The position numbers and the translations under genes are program-made. A stretch of 59,992 nt of DNA from a candidate division FCPU426 bacterium (GTDB lineage Bacteria > Oederibacteriota > Muellerivitia > Muellerivitales > Muellerivitaceae), in the NCBI GenBank assembly GCA_003136635.1, contig PLFD01000027.1:1-59992 (forward strand), written 5' to 3'. This document shows, piece after piece, positions 1 through 8,944 of the stretch. Each line of letters begins with the position of its first letter. The first letter of the stretch is position 1. The notes under the pieces were generated by a model. The model worked only from the letters and a program-made list of their open reading frames with translations. It was not told where the DNA came from and ran no database searches.

Positions 1-1
1 C

Positions 2-310
2 CAGTTTTTGGGGGGCAGGTCAGTTGAAACCTGTTGGTCTGGTTCTGAACATTTCTATGATGTTTCGTGTGGTAACCAAGATGCGTTAGATAATCTTTAT
101 AAATTATTGGATCGTGATACCTTTGAATCGCTATTTGGTTCTTTTGAATTTCCAGTACTTTTGCCATCCTATACTTCGGATAATCGATTTTATTATTTCA
201 TGAATCAATGGGATGGAGCTTTTGCTCAGTGCTGGCTTGATGCTTTTGATAAAAAAAGCGAAAGAAACTGGAAAGTTAAATTGTTTTATTGGTCGCTTTA
301 TTCTGAATAA
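2..310 (+). CDS. C-terminal end of an unrecognised protein
   Basis: The reading frame is open from the first full codon, so the N-terminus probably lies outside the window; a TTG at 8 is the first possible internal start but has no ribosome binding site. About 102 residues are visible, rich in Trp, Phe and Tyr, with no signal peptide or membrane segment. I do not recognise the family. It ends 16 bp before mnmA, so the two could be co-transcribed. It could be a small immunity-like or accessory protein, but nothing in the sequence proves that. Confidence 0.5.
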   Translation, partial: QFLGGRSVETCWSGSEHFYDVSCGNQDALDNLYKLLDRDTFESLFGSFEFPVLLPSYTSDNRFYYFMNQWDGAFAQCWLDAFDKKSERNWKVKLFYWSLYSE

Positions 311-326
311 TGTTAGAGGAACTTAA

Positions 327-1433
327 ATGAAGATTGGCGTGGCAATGAGCGGCGGGGTGGATTCTTCGGCGGTATTGGGTCTGTTGAAAGAACAGGGCCA
401 TGAAGTGCTGGGGCTGACTCTTAAAATTTTACCCTGTGAGATCACTCCGGAAGAAAATGGCGCGGTGAAAGTAAAAACCGTGGAGCCCAAAGGACAGCGC
501 TGTTGTTCGGTGGAGGATATTCAGGATGCCCGCCAGGTGGCCTTGAAATTGGGCGCGGCGCATTATGTCAACGAGGGTCTGGATGTTTTTCGCGCCAATG
601 TGGTGGACCGTTTTTTAGATGAATATGAGCAGGGACTCACTCCCAATCCCTGCGTGGAATGCAACCGCTTCGCCAAACTCCCCTTATTGCTTCAACAAGC
701 TTTAGACCTGAACTGTGAAAAACTCGCGACGGGCCATTACGCCCGGCTCGATCAGGATCCTCAAACGGGCCGATGGAGAATTTTAAAAGCTTTGGATCCG
801 GATAAAGACCAAAGCTACGTTCTATATAAATTGAGTCAAAAGCTGTTGTCCCATCTGCTGTTTCCTTTGGGCGAATATAAAAAACAACAAGTCCGTGAAG
901 ACGCCCGCCGGATGGGATTGGATATCGCGGAAAAAGCCGAAAGCATGGATATTTGTTTTGTGACACAGGGTAGTTACAGGGATTTCGTCAAAATTCACCG
1001 GCCCCGGGCTTTTGTGGCTGGCAACATCATCGATACTCAAGGCAAGGTTTTGGGCCGGCACGAAGGCATTGCGGGCTACACCATCGGTCAGCGCAAAGGT
1101 TTGAATCTGTCCGGCGGACCTTATTTTGTGGTGGAGCTTCAACCTGATACGGCCACGGTCGTTGTAGGACGGGACGAGGAAACTTTTACCAAAGAGTTTT
1201 CAGTGGGTGAAATGAACTGGGTGGCATGGGATCCGATTACGGAACCGAGGGAAGTCATGGCAAAAATCCGCTACCGCTCGACGGAACAACTAGCGGTTCT
1301 TTATCCGGATGGTCCCAAGCGGGTTCGAGTTGTTTTAAAAGACCCGGCCCGGGCGGTTACGCCCGGCCAGTCAGCGGTTTTTTATGAAGGGGACGGCGTA
1401 ATAGGTGGCGGAATTATTCAAAAATCTGTTTAA
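327..1433 (+). CDS. mnmA: tRNA-specific 2-thiouridylase MnmA
   Basis: It thiolates U34 of tRNA-Lys, -Glu and -Gln in the cytoplasm, using ATP to activate the base and a persulfide relay for the sulfur. The PP-loop SGGVDSS is at residues 8-14. The two catalytic cysteines are visible: Cys109 in NPCVEC and Cys210 in MDICFV. The central motif DQSYVLY (161-167) and the C-terminal barrel (about 285-368) complete a full-length 368-residue protein. ATG 327 is preceded by GAGGAA at suitable spacing. Its neighbours are unrelated, so it is probably a stand-alone housekeeping gene. Confidence 0.95.
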   Translation: MKIGVAMSGGVDSSAVLGLLKEQGHEVLGLTLKILPCEITPEENGAVKVKTVEPKGQRCCSVEDIQDARQVALKLGAAHYVNEGLDVFRANVVDRFLDEYEQGLTPNPCVECNRFAKLPLLLQQALDLNCEKLATGHYARLDQDPQTGRWRILKALDPDKDQSYVLYKLSQKLLSHLLFPLGEYKKQQVREDARRMGLDIAEKAESMDICFVTQGSYRDFVKIHRPRAFVAGNIIDTQGKVLGRHEGIAGYTIGQRKGLNLSGGPYFVVELQPDTATVVVGRDEETFTKEFSVGEMNWVAWDPITEPREVMAKIRYRSTEQLAVLYPDGPKRVRVVLKDPARAVTPGQSAVFYEGDGVIGGGIIQKSV

Positions 1434-1492
1434 GGGCGTCTGTTCAGCAGCTCTGGCTGGTTTACCCTGGATAAGGTTGGTAAACTAACTTC

Positions 1493-2551
1493 GTGAAAAT
1501 TTCCAAACCGCATTTTTTATTCATCTTTTGGCTGTCAGCGGCCTTTATGGGAGCTTTAATTCCCATAGCCTGTACCAATACAAGCAGTAATTTTAATCCG
1601 ACCAGTCCCGCTACCCCGATCGTTCTATCGGCGACCGCGACTAACGCTTTTGGTTTTACCTCCACTCCGACTTTTACCATTCAGGCTACCAGCACGCCTA
1701 CCAATACGCCGATGGTTACGCCGATAACAGTAGCGGCGATTTGTACTCCTAACGCGCCCAATGGTTTGGCGGTATCCGGAAGCAAAATATACGTGGCCGG
1801 TGGAGATGGGAATTTATCAATTTATCCCATCGCCGGAGGTGGGGCGTTGAACGTCGTGAATAATTTTAACAACACAACGGTTTTTGGAAGTCTGTCCGCG
1901 GTGGCGGTTGATGGTTCGGGAAATTATTACGTTATTGATAGCGGATCTAACGCCGTTTATGAGTGGAATAGTGCCGGAGCAACGGTGGCTACCTGGAACA
2001 GCTACAACGGTCAAATATTTATCTCGCCCCAGGGAATCGCGGTCGTCGGTTCACCCGCAACGGTCTATGTGGCGGATACAGGTAATAATGTCATTGACGA
2101 ATTTACGACGAATCCAACAATTACGCCATTCCAACAAATCGGTTATCCGGGCGGCGGCGGAAACGGAAATTTTGATAACCCTACCGGAATTGCGATTGGA
2201 CCGGCCGGTGTCACTGTTTATGTAGCGGACATGGATGATGATTTAATCCAAGAGTTTGTGTCAGGTTCGTTTGTGAAACAGTTTTCGACGCCTCCGGAAT
2301 CCATTAGTAACGCTCCGGGAATCATGAGCATTGCGGTAAATTCCAGCGGGAATGTGTTCGCGGCGGATTATAGCAATGGTTATATAGAAGACTACAATTC
2401 AACCAGTTCGCCTGTAACACTTCTTTCCCAATGGGGTGGACCCAGCGCTGGTCCTGACCCTGGCTTTACGGGAGTTGCGCTTAATTCGGCGGCAACTACA
2501 CTCTATGTCGCGGATTATGACAATAACGCCATTTACGCCATTGCTCCCTGA
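1493..2551 (+). CDS. NHL-repeat lipoprotein with P/T-rich stalk
   Basis: A predicted lipoprotein of 352 residues starting at GTG 1493. Residues 1-26 form a signal peptide ending in the lipobox IPIAC with Cys27 as the lipidation site. A Thr/Pro/Ser-rich stalk (about 30-80) follows, then a six-bladed-type propeller built from NHL-like repeats; motifs such as VYVADTGNNVIDEF and VYVADMDDDLIQEF recur. NHL propellers bind proteins or ligands; no catalytic residues can be assigned. The architecture matches the much larger protein at 57509-59704. Substrate and partner are unknown; surface display on the stalk is inferred. Confidence 0.75.
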   Translation: MKISKPHFLFIFWLSAAFMGALIPIACTNTSSNFNPTSPATPIVLSATATNAFGFTSTPTFTIQATSTPTNTPMVTPITVAAICTPNAPNGLAVSGSKIYVAGGDGNLSIYPIAGGGALNVVNNFNNTTVFGSLSAVAVDGSGNYYVIDSGSNAVYEWNSAGATVATWNSYNGQIFISPQGIAVVGSPATVYVADTGNNVIDEFTTNPTITPFQQIGYPGGGGNGNFDNPTGIAIGPAGVTVYVADMDDDLIQEFVSGSFVKQFSTPPESISNAPGIMSIAVNSSGNVFAADYSNGYIEDYNSTSSPVTLLSQWGGPSAGPDPGFTGVALNSAATTLYVADYDNNAIYAIAP

Positions 2552-2619
2552 TGATTTTGGTGAAGTTCTAGAAGGTTTTTATTCTTTCCTTCATTTTGAT
2601 TACGGGTATAATTTTTCCC

Positions 2620-3186
2620 ATGACTTTTAAGACCTCTTTTATCAAATCAACCGCTTTTTTCACCGGTCTGCTGTATCTCTCGGGCATGGTGATATATCCC
2701 CTGATTCCCAAGGCTCATGCTTTGTTTTGGGAAGATGACTCGCCAACAAATGATCCCAATGAAGTGAAGCAGCGGCCCGATCATTTCTCCCTCTTTGACT
2801 GGGTTGGGGACGCCCAAAAAGACTCTCGAAAACGGGACTATCGCAATTTGGATCATCCGGATAAGGGTCCGGGAGTGAATGGCTCACCTCGAACCGGGGT
2901 GGTTATTTTGACGGGAATTGTGGGCGCCGGGGCTGGGGTTTTGGCCGCCTATGAATTTGGTCCGTTGAATACAGATTTGACAGCTTCTTTCGTTATTGAT
3001 GGCGCTCTCGGTTTGTGCGCGGGCGTGGTAGTGGGTGTTTTAATTATGCCGAAAGACTATGATGTGGATCCCTCTGTTCGAAATGACTATTTCAAAGAAA
3101 AGCAGGCTTTCGCGGAAGACCCCATTCGTATACAGGTGCGCAGCGCGTTTCATCCGACGGTAACGGCTTTTTCTCTCAAGTTTTAA
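2620..3186 (+). CDS. Small secreted or membrane protein, unknown function
   Basis: The frame opens at TTG 2596, but the ATG at 2620 gives a normal signal peptide (MTFKTSFIK, hydrophobic core, KAHA cleavage site), so it is preferred. The mature part is charged (about 35-90) and then carries two Gly/Ala/Val-rich hydrophobic segments (about 93-112 and 124-143) that resemble glycine-zipper membrane helices. The C-terminus is short and basic. No family is recognised. A perfect 15-bp hairpin begins at the stop codon and a second terminator-like hairpin lies 100 bp further, so the gene appears to end its transcript. Confidence 0.5.
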   Translation: MTFKTSFIKSTAFFTGLLYLSGMVIYPLIPKAHALFWEDDSPTNDPNEVKQRPDHFSLFDWVGDAQKDSRKRDYRNLDHPDKGPGVNGSPRTGVVILTGIVGAGAGVLAAYEFGPLNTDLTASFVIDGALGLCAGVVVGVLIMPKDYDVDPSVRNDYFKEKQAFAEDPIRIQVRSAFHPTVTAFSLKF

Positions 3187-3218
3187 CAAACAGCTAAAAA
3201 TAATTTTTAGCTGTTTGT
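3186..3218 (+). terminator. AT-rich perfect hairpin after the small secreted protein
   Basis: A perfect 15-bp inverted repeat (acaaacagctaaaaa and its complement) with a 3-nt loop overlaps the last base of the stop codon at 3184-3186. The 3' arm begins with five T rather than ending in a T-run, so it may act as a bidirectional or Rho-assisted terminator or as an mRNA 3'-end stabiliser. Confidence 0.5.
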
Positions 3219-3228
3219 CGACAGCCAC

Positions 3229-3328
3229 GGGTTAGAACGAGCCACTAAAAATATGGTTTTTATTATTAGTGGCTTGTTTTAGATAAGAAAAAGTCTGAAA
3301 ACAGACTTTTTCAGCATCCTGTTAACCC
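3229..3328 (+). ncRNA. Structured element E1, two copies in the window
   Basis: The stretch begins GGGTTAGAACGAGCC and contains an 11-bp stem (ACGAGCCACTA with TAGTGGCTTGT, one G-U), an inner AAAAA/TTTTT stem around TATGG, the joint GATAAGAA and the perfect hairpin at 3288-3311. GGGTTA at 3229 can pair with TAACCC at 3323-3328 to close the whole element. A second copy lies at 27307-27401. It could be a cis-regulatory RNA for the downstream TTG-started gene or an interspersed structured repeat; no known riboswitch class was recognised. Confidence 0.4.
3288..3311 (+). terminator. Perfect hairpin with T-run
   Basis: AAAAAGTCTG, loop AAAA, CAGACTTTTT: ten base pairs with the T-run built into the 3' arm, the typical shape of an intrinsic terminator working in both directions. 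It is also the third helix of structured element E1, so it could be a regulated terminator. Confidence 0.55.
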
Positions 3329-3363
3329 TCGAGTTCAATTTTCAATCCTGATCGGAGTTTCCA

Positions 3364-4557
3364 TTGCTTCTTTATACGCGCGTTAAGTTAAAACCTAAAG
3401 AGGAAGACCGCTTGTTCGCGGGACATCCCTGGGTCTTTGCCAATGAGGTGGAAACCGGCCATAAACCGCTGACGCCCGGATCGTTGGTGGAAATCATTAC
3501 TTCCAAAGGCATACCGGTAGGGCGCGGTGTGGCCAGTCCTTCCTCTAAAATTCTGGTTCGTCTTTTAACCCGTGGATTTGAACAGCATATTGATGAAGCC
3601 TTCATCGCGGGAAGGGTTCAAAAGGCCATCGACAATCGCAAGGGTTACAAAAAACTATTTTCCTCCGACGGCATCCGCATGCTTTTTGGCGAGGGTGATG
3701 GGTTGCCGGGAATTATCGCGGACACCTTTGGGACTACCGCCGTCCTTTCCTGTTTTAGCGCGGGACTCAAACCCTTTATGCCGACGATTTCCCAAACTTT
3801 CCAGGAAAACGGATTTAAATTTGTTTATGAAAAAAGCGTCGGCGAAATTTGCCAAAAAGAAGGAATGCCCGAATTCCAGGGCTGGCTTACTAAAGAAGGC
3901 GACATGCCGATGACCTTTACGGAAGGGAAAGCCAAGTTTTACGCGAATCCCATGACGGGTCAAAAGACCGGATTCTATTTGGATTTCCGTTATGCCCGGG
4001 AGAGATTTAAAGAACTCAGTAAGGGCAAGAATGTTTTGGATCTTTTCGCTTATACGGGCGGGGCTTCCATTCAAGCGGCTTTGGGCGGAGCGGCCAGTAT
4101 TCTGGCGATGGATTCCTCCCAGGTGGCTCTCGACGAGGCTTTGGCGAACGCTAAGCTGAACGAAGTTGAAAGTAATATTCAATTCGAGAAAAAAGACAGT
4201 TTTAAAGCGGTTCGTGATTTGAAAAAAGAAAACAAAAGCTTCGACGTTATTTTGCTCGATCCGCCGCCCCTGGCCAAAAGTGTTCATGAACTTCCGGCGG
4301 GCCGCATCGCCATGAAGCGTCTGATGGGCAACGCGCTGGACATGCTCAATTCCGGCGGGTCCATGCTGGTGGCCAGCTGTTCGCATCATTTTTCGTGGAA
4401 CCTGTTAGAAGGGCTCTGCCGCGAGGCGACTGAAGAATCCGGAAGAAAATTCAAACTGGTAGAACGTTTGACCCAGCCTGTCGACCATCCAATGGTTCTT
4501 TCCATACCGGAAACTGAATATCTAAGAGCGGTCATTTTGACCGAAGCTTCTTTTTAA
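3364..4557 (+). CDS. RlmI-type class I rRNA (cytosine-C5) methyltransferase
   Basis: A SAM-dependent methyltransferase of the RlmI/RlmK family, which methylates 23S rRNA cytosines. The N-terminal PUA domain (about 1-80) is followed by the EEHEE-like domain and a Rossmann methyltransferase domain. Visible motifs are TGQKTGFYLDFR near 199, the SAM-binding DLFAYTGGAS from 226, and the catalytic-loop LLDPPPLAKS from about 297. The TTG start at 3364 is supported by GGAG six bases upstream, and no ATG lies near. Structured element E1 sits just before it. The exact rRNA position cannot be read from sequence. Confidence 0.85.
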   Translation: MLLYTRVKLKPKEEDRLFAGHPWVFANEVETGHKPLTPGSLVEIITSKGIPVGRGVASPSSKILVRLLTRGFEQHIDEAFIAGRVQKAIDNRKGYKKLFSSDGIRMLFGEGDGLPGIIADTFGTTAVLSCFSAGLKPFMPTISQTFQENGFKFVYEKSVGEICQKEGMPEFQGWLTKEGDMPMTFTEGKAKFYANPMTGQKTGFYLDFRYARERFKELSKGKNVLDLFAYTGGASIQAALGGAASILAMDSSQVALDEALANAKLNEVESNIQFEKKDSFKAVRDLKKENKSFDVILLDPPPLAKSVHELPAGRIAMKRLMGNALDMLNSGGSMLVASCSHHFSWNLLEGLCREATEESGRKFKLVERLTQPVDHPMVLSIPETEYLRAVILTEASF

Positions 4558-4587
4558 TCAAAACAACTTTGGGGAGATGAATTTCTC

Positions 4588-5811
4588 ATGAAAATTCTAG
4601 TTACCGGCTGTGCTGGCTTTATTGGGTCTCATTTAACCGCGCGGCTTTTAAAGGAAGGCCATGAAGTTATCGGCGTGGATAATTTCGACATTTATTATTC
4701 CCGCAGCCAAAAAGAAAAAAACCTGATGCCGATGCTGCTTCATCCCAAATTCAAACTGGAAGAAGACAATCTGGCCACCATGGCTTTCGTGAAAGTGCTT
4801 AAAGGAACCGAAGTGGTGATTCATTTGGCGGGCCAGCCGGGAGTTCGGGGGTCCTGGGGGGCCTCGTTTAACCGTTATCTCACCAACAACATTCAAGTGA
4901 CTCAAAGGCTTTTGGAAGAATCCAAAGGCAACAAGCTCAAGCGTTTTATTTACGCGTCCTCCTCCTCGGTTTACGGCGATGTGGGTATCGCGGAGGGCGG
5001 AGAAACCCAGGTATTAAGCGAAGAAATGAAAGTTCAGCCCAAGAGTCCCTACGGCGTTACCAAGCTGGCCGCGGAGCATCTTTGCCAGTTGTACAACGTT
5101 GAATACAAAATGCCCACGGTGTGCCTGAGGTTTTTTTCGGTTTACGGCCCCGGTCAACGGCCGGACATGGCCTTTCACCGTTTTTGCCAGAGCATTCTGC
5201 GGGAAGCCGCCCTGAGTATTTACGGCGACGGCAAACAGGTGAGGGATTTTACTTATGTGGACGACGTAGTCGACGTGATCCATGCCGCTATTACGGCGGA
5301 TGTGGCGGGACAAGTAGTCAATGTGGGCGGCGGTTCACCCTGTACTTTGTTGGAAGCGGTTACGCTTTTGGAAGAAATCAGCGGCACGACCTGCGCCAAA
5401 ACCTTTTTAGACCGCCAAAAGGGCGATGTGATCTCAACCAGGGCGGATACGACCAAGCTGGAAAAGCTTTTTGGTTTTAAACCCAAGGTCAGCCTTCGCG
5501 AAGGGTTGTCCCGCGAGTGGGAATGGATGAAAAAATTCGTTCAAAGCGAGGACGACGAAACCGCGATTAAGGCCAATGTTCAGCCAATCATCGGAGTGGA
5601 TCATGAAGCCATCGCCCAGGTGAAGGCCGACGAGAAGGAATCCAAGAAAGTGGCCAAAAAAGCCAAATCCCAAGCGGCTAAAAAAGAACCTTCTGCCGAC
5701 GCCTCTATGGCATCGGCACAGCCAAATCTTGTTGCTCGGCATGAGGCCTCGCAACAGGCGCAAGCTGAGCTTTCCGCCGCACCGTCCGAATCCACCGAGT
5801 CAAATGGCTAA
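4588..5811 (+). CDS. NAD-dependent nucleotide-sugar epimerase with Lys/Ala-rich tail
   Basis: An extended SDR epimerase, most like UDP-glucose or UDP-glucuronate 4-epimerases. The NAD-binding GCAGFIG is at 7-13, SSSSVYG at 124-130 and the catalytic YGVTK at 155-159. The enzyme core ends near residue 315. The last 90 residues are an unusual low-complexity tail rich in Lys, Ala, Glu and Ser (KKVAKKAKSQAAKK type), not part of the family fold. The stop codon overlaps the start of the glycosyltransferase (ATGGCTAA), pointing to translational coupling. It probably supplies sugar nucleotides for the glycan made by the next genes. Confidence 0.85.
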   Translation: MKILVTGCAGFIGSHLTARLLKEGHEVIGVDNFDIYYSRSQKEKNLMPMLLHPKFKLEEDNLATMAFVKVLKGTEVVIHLAGQPGVRGSWGASFNRYLTNNIQVTQRLLEESKGNKLKRFIYASSSSVYGDVGIAEGGETQVLSEEMKVQPKSPYGVTKLAAEHLCQLYNVEYKMPTVCLRFFSVYGPGQRPDMAFHRFCQSILREAALSIYGDGKQVRDFTYVDDVVDVIHAAITADVAGQVVNVGGGSPCTLLEAVTLLEEISGTTCAKTFLDRQKGDVISTRADTTKLEKLFGFKPKVSLREGLSREWEWMKKFVQSEDDETAIKANVQPIIGVDHEAIAQVKADEKESKKVAKKAKSQAAKKEPSADASMASAQPNLVARHEASQQAQAELSAAPSESTESNG

Positions 5812-6958
5812 ACGCGTTAAAGTCGCCCACGTCATTACCCGTTTGGAACTGGGCGGCGCCCAGCAAAACACCCTTTATTGCTGCGCCCATCATGATCGTC
5901 AAAAGTTCGAGGTGGTTCTTATTTCGGGTGTCGGCGGTTATTTGGACGCTGAAGCTAAAAAAATCAAAAACTGCAAAACTTATTTTCTCCCCGAACTCAA
6001 GCACGCGATTCATCCCAGGTGGGATATAGTCGCATTGTGGAAGCTTTCGTCGATTTTTAAAAAAGAACAAATTCAAATTGTTCACACCCACAGTTCTAAA
6101 GCCGGATTTTTAGGCCGATGGGCATCCCATCTGGCCGGAGTGCCCTATGTTGTTCATACGGTGCATGGCTGGGGATTTTTCAAGGGTCAGTTTTTTTTGA
6201 AGAGTTTTTTATATCAAACCCTGGAACGTTGGACCGCACCCATTACGGACGCCATGATTGTGGTTAGCCAGGACAACGCTGATGAAGGTTTGTCTCACGG
6301 CATTGGTAAAAAAGAACAGTACAAGATGATTCACAGCGGGATTGTTTCCTCTAAATATGTTTTGTCATCGGCGAAATCCAAAAAAGCCCGTCACGCGCTT
6401 AATCCTCAAAACCGCCCCTGCGTTCTGGTTTTATCCAATTTTAAAAAGCAGAAATCGCCTTTGGATGTGGTCGAGACCGCCAAGCAACTTACGGCCAAAA
6501 TGCCTTCGGTTCTTTTTCTTTGGGCGGGCGACGGACCTTTATTGTCGATAGTTCGAGTGACCATTGAACGGGAAAATTTATCCAATAACTTCAAATTACT
6601 AGGTTGGCGTGAAGATATCGCCGAACTTTTAGCCGCCAGCGATGTGATGTTTCTGGCATCCATCCATGAAGGGTTACCCCGTGTGGTTCTTCAAACCATG
6701 GCGGCGGGAAAGCCGGTGGTTGCCACCGCGGTGAACGGCACTCCCGAAGCGGTAAAACAGGGAGTGACGGGTTATTTAACCCAGCCTCACGCGACCGAAG
6801 AAATGGCAGCTGCTTTGGGTGAAATTCTGTCCAACAAATCTTTGGCTCTAAAAATGGGGAAAGCGGGCAAAAAATCGCTGAAAGGCACTTTCTTGATGGA
6901 TAAAATGTTGATAGAGATCGAAAAGCTTTACGGTGCATTGATGGCTCAGAAAAGTTAA
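5804..6958 (+). CDS. GT4-family glycosyltransferase
   Basis: A 384-residue GT-B glycosyltransferase. The N-terminal acceptor domain starts HVITRLELGGAQ, typical of family 4 enzymes, and contains HTHSSKAGFLGR and VHTVHGWGFF. The donor-binding part has HEGLPRVVLQTMAAGKPVVAT near residue 287, the standard nucleotide-sugar site with its glutamate. ATG 5804 was chosen rather than an earlier in-frame codon because it overlaps the stop of the epimerase gene in coupled fashion. It is a cytoplasmic or peripheral membrane enzyme of polysaccharide assembly; the sugar specificity is unknown. Confidence 0.9.
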   Translation: MAKRVKVAHVITRLELGGAQQNTLYCCAHHDRQKFEVVLISGVGGYLDAEAKKIKNCKTYFLPELKHAIHPRWDIVALWKLSSIFKKEQIQIVHTHSSKAGFLGRWASHLAGVPYVVHTVHGWGFFKGQFFLKSFLYQTLERWTAPITDAMIVVSQDNADEGLSHGIGKKEQYKMIHSGIVSSKYVLSSAKSKKARHALNPQNRPCVLVLSNFKKQKSPLDVVETAKQLTAKMPSVLFLWAGDGPLLSIVRVTIERENLSNNFKLLGWREDIAELLAASDVMFLASIHEGLPRVVLQTMAAGKPVVATAVNGTPEAVKQGVTGYLTQPHATEEMAAALGEILSNKSLALKMGKAGKKSLKGTFLMDKMLIEIEKLYGALMAQKS

Positions 6959-6967
6959 TATAAACCC

Positions 6968-8944
6968 ATGAACATCAAATTAAATTCGTCCGTTGTGAAC
7001 CGCTTAAGCCGCTTGACCGGTTATCTCTTTTTAGTCCTCATTCCCTTAGTGACCCTCATTCCGGTAACGCCTGTTCCTCTTTGGTTAACCGAAGATCTGG
7101 TTTTGAGATGGATAGCTCTTTTCACCTTTCTTTTTTGCTTCCTCCGTCTTTGGAAAAAATTCTTAACAACATCTCTCTGGGAACTGGGTATGGCCGATGT
7201 GATTTTGATCTTTTTGTCTTTTTGGGTTTTGCTTTCGACCAATAATTCGGACCAGTCTTTTGATAGCTTTTATGCCTTGAAGAATCTTTGGGTGATGGTT
7301 TTATTTTGGTTTTCACTCAAGTCGCTTTGGGAATTATGTCCTGATCTTTTTCCTAAGTTTCTTAAGCTATTTTGTGGCACATCAGTAGTTGCCGGGGCAT
7401 GGGTATTTATTTCGACCGCGGGACGATGGATCGCGCCGACCTTGTTTGAGAATATTGTTCCCAAAGAAGGTTTTTTCGCTAATCAGAATATAGCCGCCGG
7501 TTATCTGGGAATGGCGCTGATTGTGGCTTTGCTCCGGAGGCTTCGCCAGGAAAAGGTAAACTTTTTTGGGTTTTTAATCGTGTTGCTGGGTTGGGGAGTC
7601 ACGCAAAGCCGGGGCGCTTTTTTGGCCATGGTCGTGGTTGTAGTGGTTTACGCGGTTTTAAACACAAAGGAAATTGAACAAACTTTGGGCCGTTGGAAAT
7701 CAAACCAATGGTGGAAGTTTATGATTATTGTCTTTTTATTGGCCTGCGCTTCGGTGCCCATGGTGAACCGAATATTTCACGCTTTGGATATGGATCCCCG
7801 GGCTTATTTCCGGATCGACGTTTGGTTAAGCGCGATTCACATGGTGATGGCCCAGCCTCTGTGGGGATTTGGCCCGGGAACGTTTGGCGATGTTTATCCC
7901 ATTTATCGTTCTGGTTCGTTGTGGAATACGGTTACGGGATTCGCCCATAACGAATATCTTCAAGTGGCGGCGGAATGCGGTCTCCCAGCCCTTCTTTTAA
8001 CGCTTCTTTTATTGTGGTTTTTACTCAGTAATTTTAAAAAATCTTTTTTTGGAAAATCGGCTTTTAAAACAATAAGCCTGCAGGCACAAACCGCGGAGTT
8101 CGCTTTTTACATCGTTCTTTTCGAGGCGGTCCATAACTTTGTGGACTTTACCCTGCATGATTGGTCTCACCGATTGGTTCTTCTGGGCTTCCTGACCTTT
8201 GCGTTGAAAAAGGATGCCGTACAGGAGGATATCAAGGTGTCCCTGAAATTTTCATCCCGCGCTCAAGTGATCGGCGGGTCGGCTTTGTTACTCATGGTTT
8301 TATGGGTTTTGGGCATTGGGGCTTATAAGGATTATTTAAGCCAAATTAATTATTTTAAAAGCGCCTTATCGCTTCAGATAGGCGCCCTGGATCAGGGTGA
8401 AATTTACGCTGATAAAAGCATCGGCTTTCGACCCAACAATATGTACCCCTGGAATTCTCTGGGAGCCATTGAAGACGCCAGAGCCGGTTTGACGCAAGCG
8501 CCCGCGGAAAGAGAAAAACATTTCGCTCTGGCAAAAAAAGATTTTGATCAGGCGGCCAGTCTTTCGCCCTATTCACTGGAAATTCAGGAGAATGAGATTT
8601 TGGATTTGGCTAAAAGAGGCCGTTTGGAAGACGCGATGGATCTGGAAAAAAAGCTGATCGAAAAAGCGCCGGAAGACCCCAGTCATTATTTGGGGTTGAG
8701 CATGATTCTCTTAAAACTGCACCGCCCTCAAGAGGCGTTGCTGCCTGTCCAACAGGCGCTTGATATTGACGATTATTTTGTCCCAGCCTGTTTGTTAAAA
8801 GCCCAAATTTTGGAAGCGTTGGGAAAAAAAGAAGAGGCGTTGAAGACCTATACCCAAGCCCAATCGATTTTAGATGAGCTTCATTTGAAAGACTCTTCGG
8901 GACAATTGAACCCGCATATTCAACAACTTCAAAGCGAGCTTTAA
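6968..8944 (+). CDS. O-antigen ligase/polymerase family protein with TPR tail
   Basis: An inner-membrane protein of 658 residues. The first 440 residues hold about a dozen hydrophobic helices; the Wzy_C/WaaL-type loop is visible as WGFGPGTFGD followed by FAHNEYLQVAAECG, the conserved periplasmic motif of this superfamily. From about 455 to the end there are TPR-like helices (YLGLSMILLKLHRPQEALLP and following), likely periplasmic. It sits between the glycosyltransferase and the DUF2723 gene with almost no spacing. It either polymerises or ligates lipid-linked glycan, or takes part in protein O-glycosylation; sequence alone does not separate these. Confidence 0.85.
   Translation: MNIKLNSSVVNRLSRLTGYLFLVLIPLVTLIPVTPVPLWLTEDLVLRWIALFTFLFCFLRLWKKFLTTSLWELGMADVILIFLSFWVLLSTNNSDQSFDSFYALKNLWVMVLFWFSLKSLWELCPDLFPKFLKLFCGTSVVAGAWVFISTAGRWIAPTLFENIVPKEGFFANQNIAAGYLGMALIVALLRRLRQEKVNFFGFLIVLLGWGVTQSRGAFLAMVVVVVVYAVLNTKEIEQTLGRWKSNQWWKFMIIVFLLACASVPMVNRIFHALDMDPRAYFRIDVWLSAIHMVMAQPLWGFGPGTFGDVYPIYRSGSLWNTVTGFAHNEYLQVAAECGLPALLLTLLLLWFLLSNFKKSFFGKSAFKTISLQAQTAEFAFYIVLFEAVHNFVDFTLHDWSHRLVLLGFLTFALKKDAVQEDIKVSLKFSSRAQVIGGSALLLMVLWVLGIGAYKDYLSQINYFKSALSLQIGALDQGEIYADKSIGFRPNNMYPWNSLGAIEDARAGLTQAPAEREKHFALAKKDFDQAASLSPYSLEIQENEILDLAKRGRLEDAMDLEKKLIEKAPEDPSHYLGLSMILLKLHRPQEALLPVQQALDIDDYFVPACLLKAQILEALGKKEEALKTYTQAQSILDELHLKDSSGQLNPHIQQLQSEL

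Noticed and set aside
3655..4389. 244-codon minus-strand open frame
   Set aside because: It lies wholly inside the well-supported RlmI-type methyltransferase gene on the plus strand and resembles nothing.
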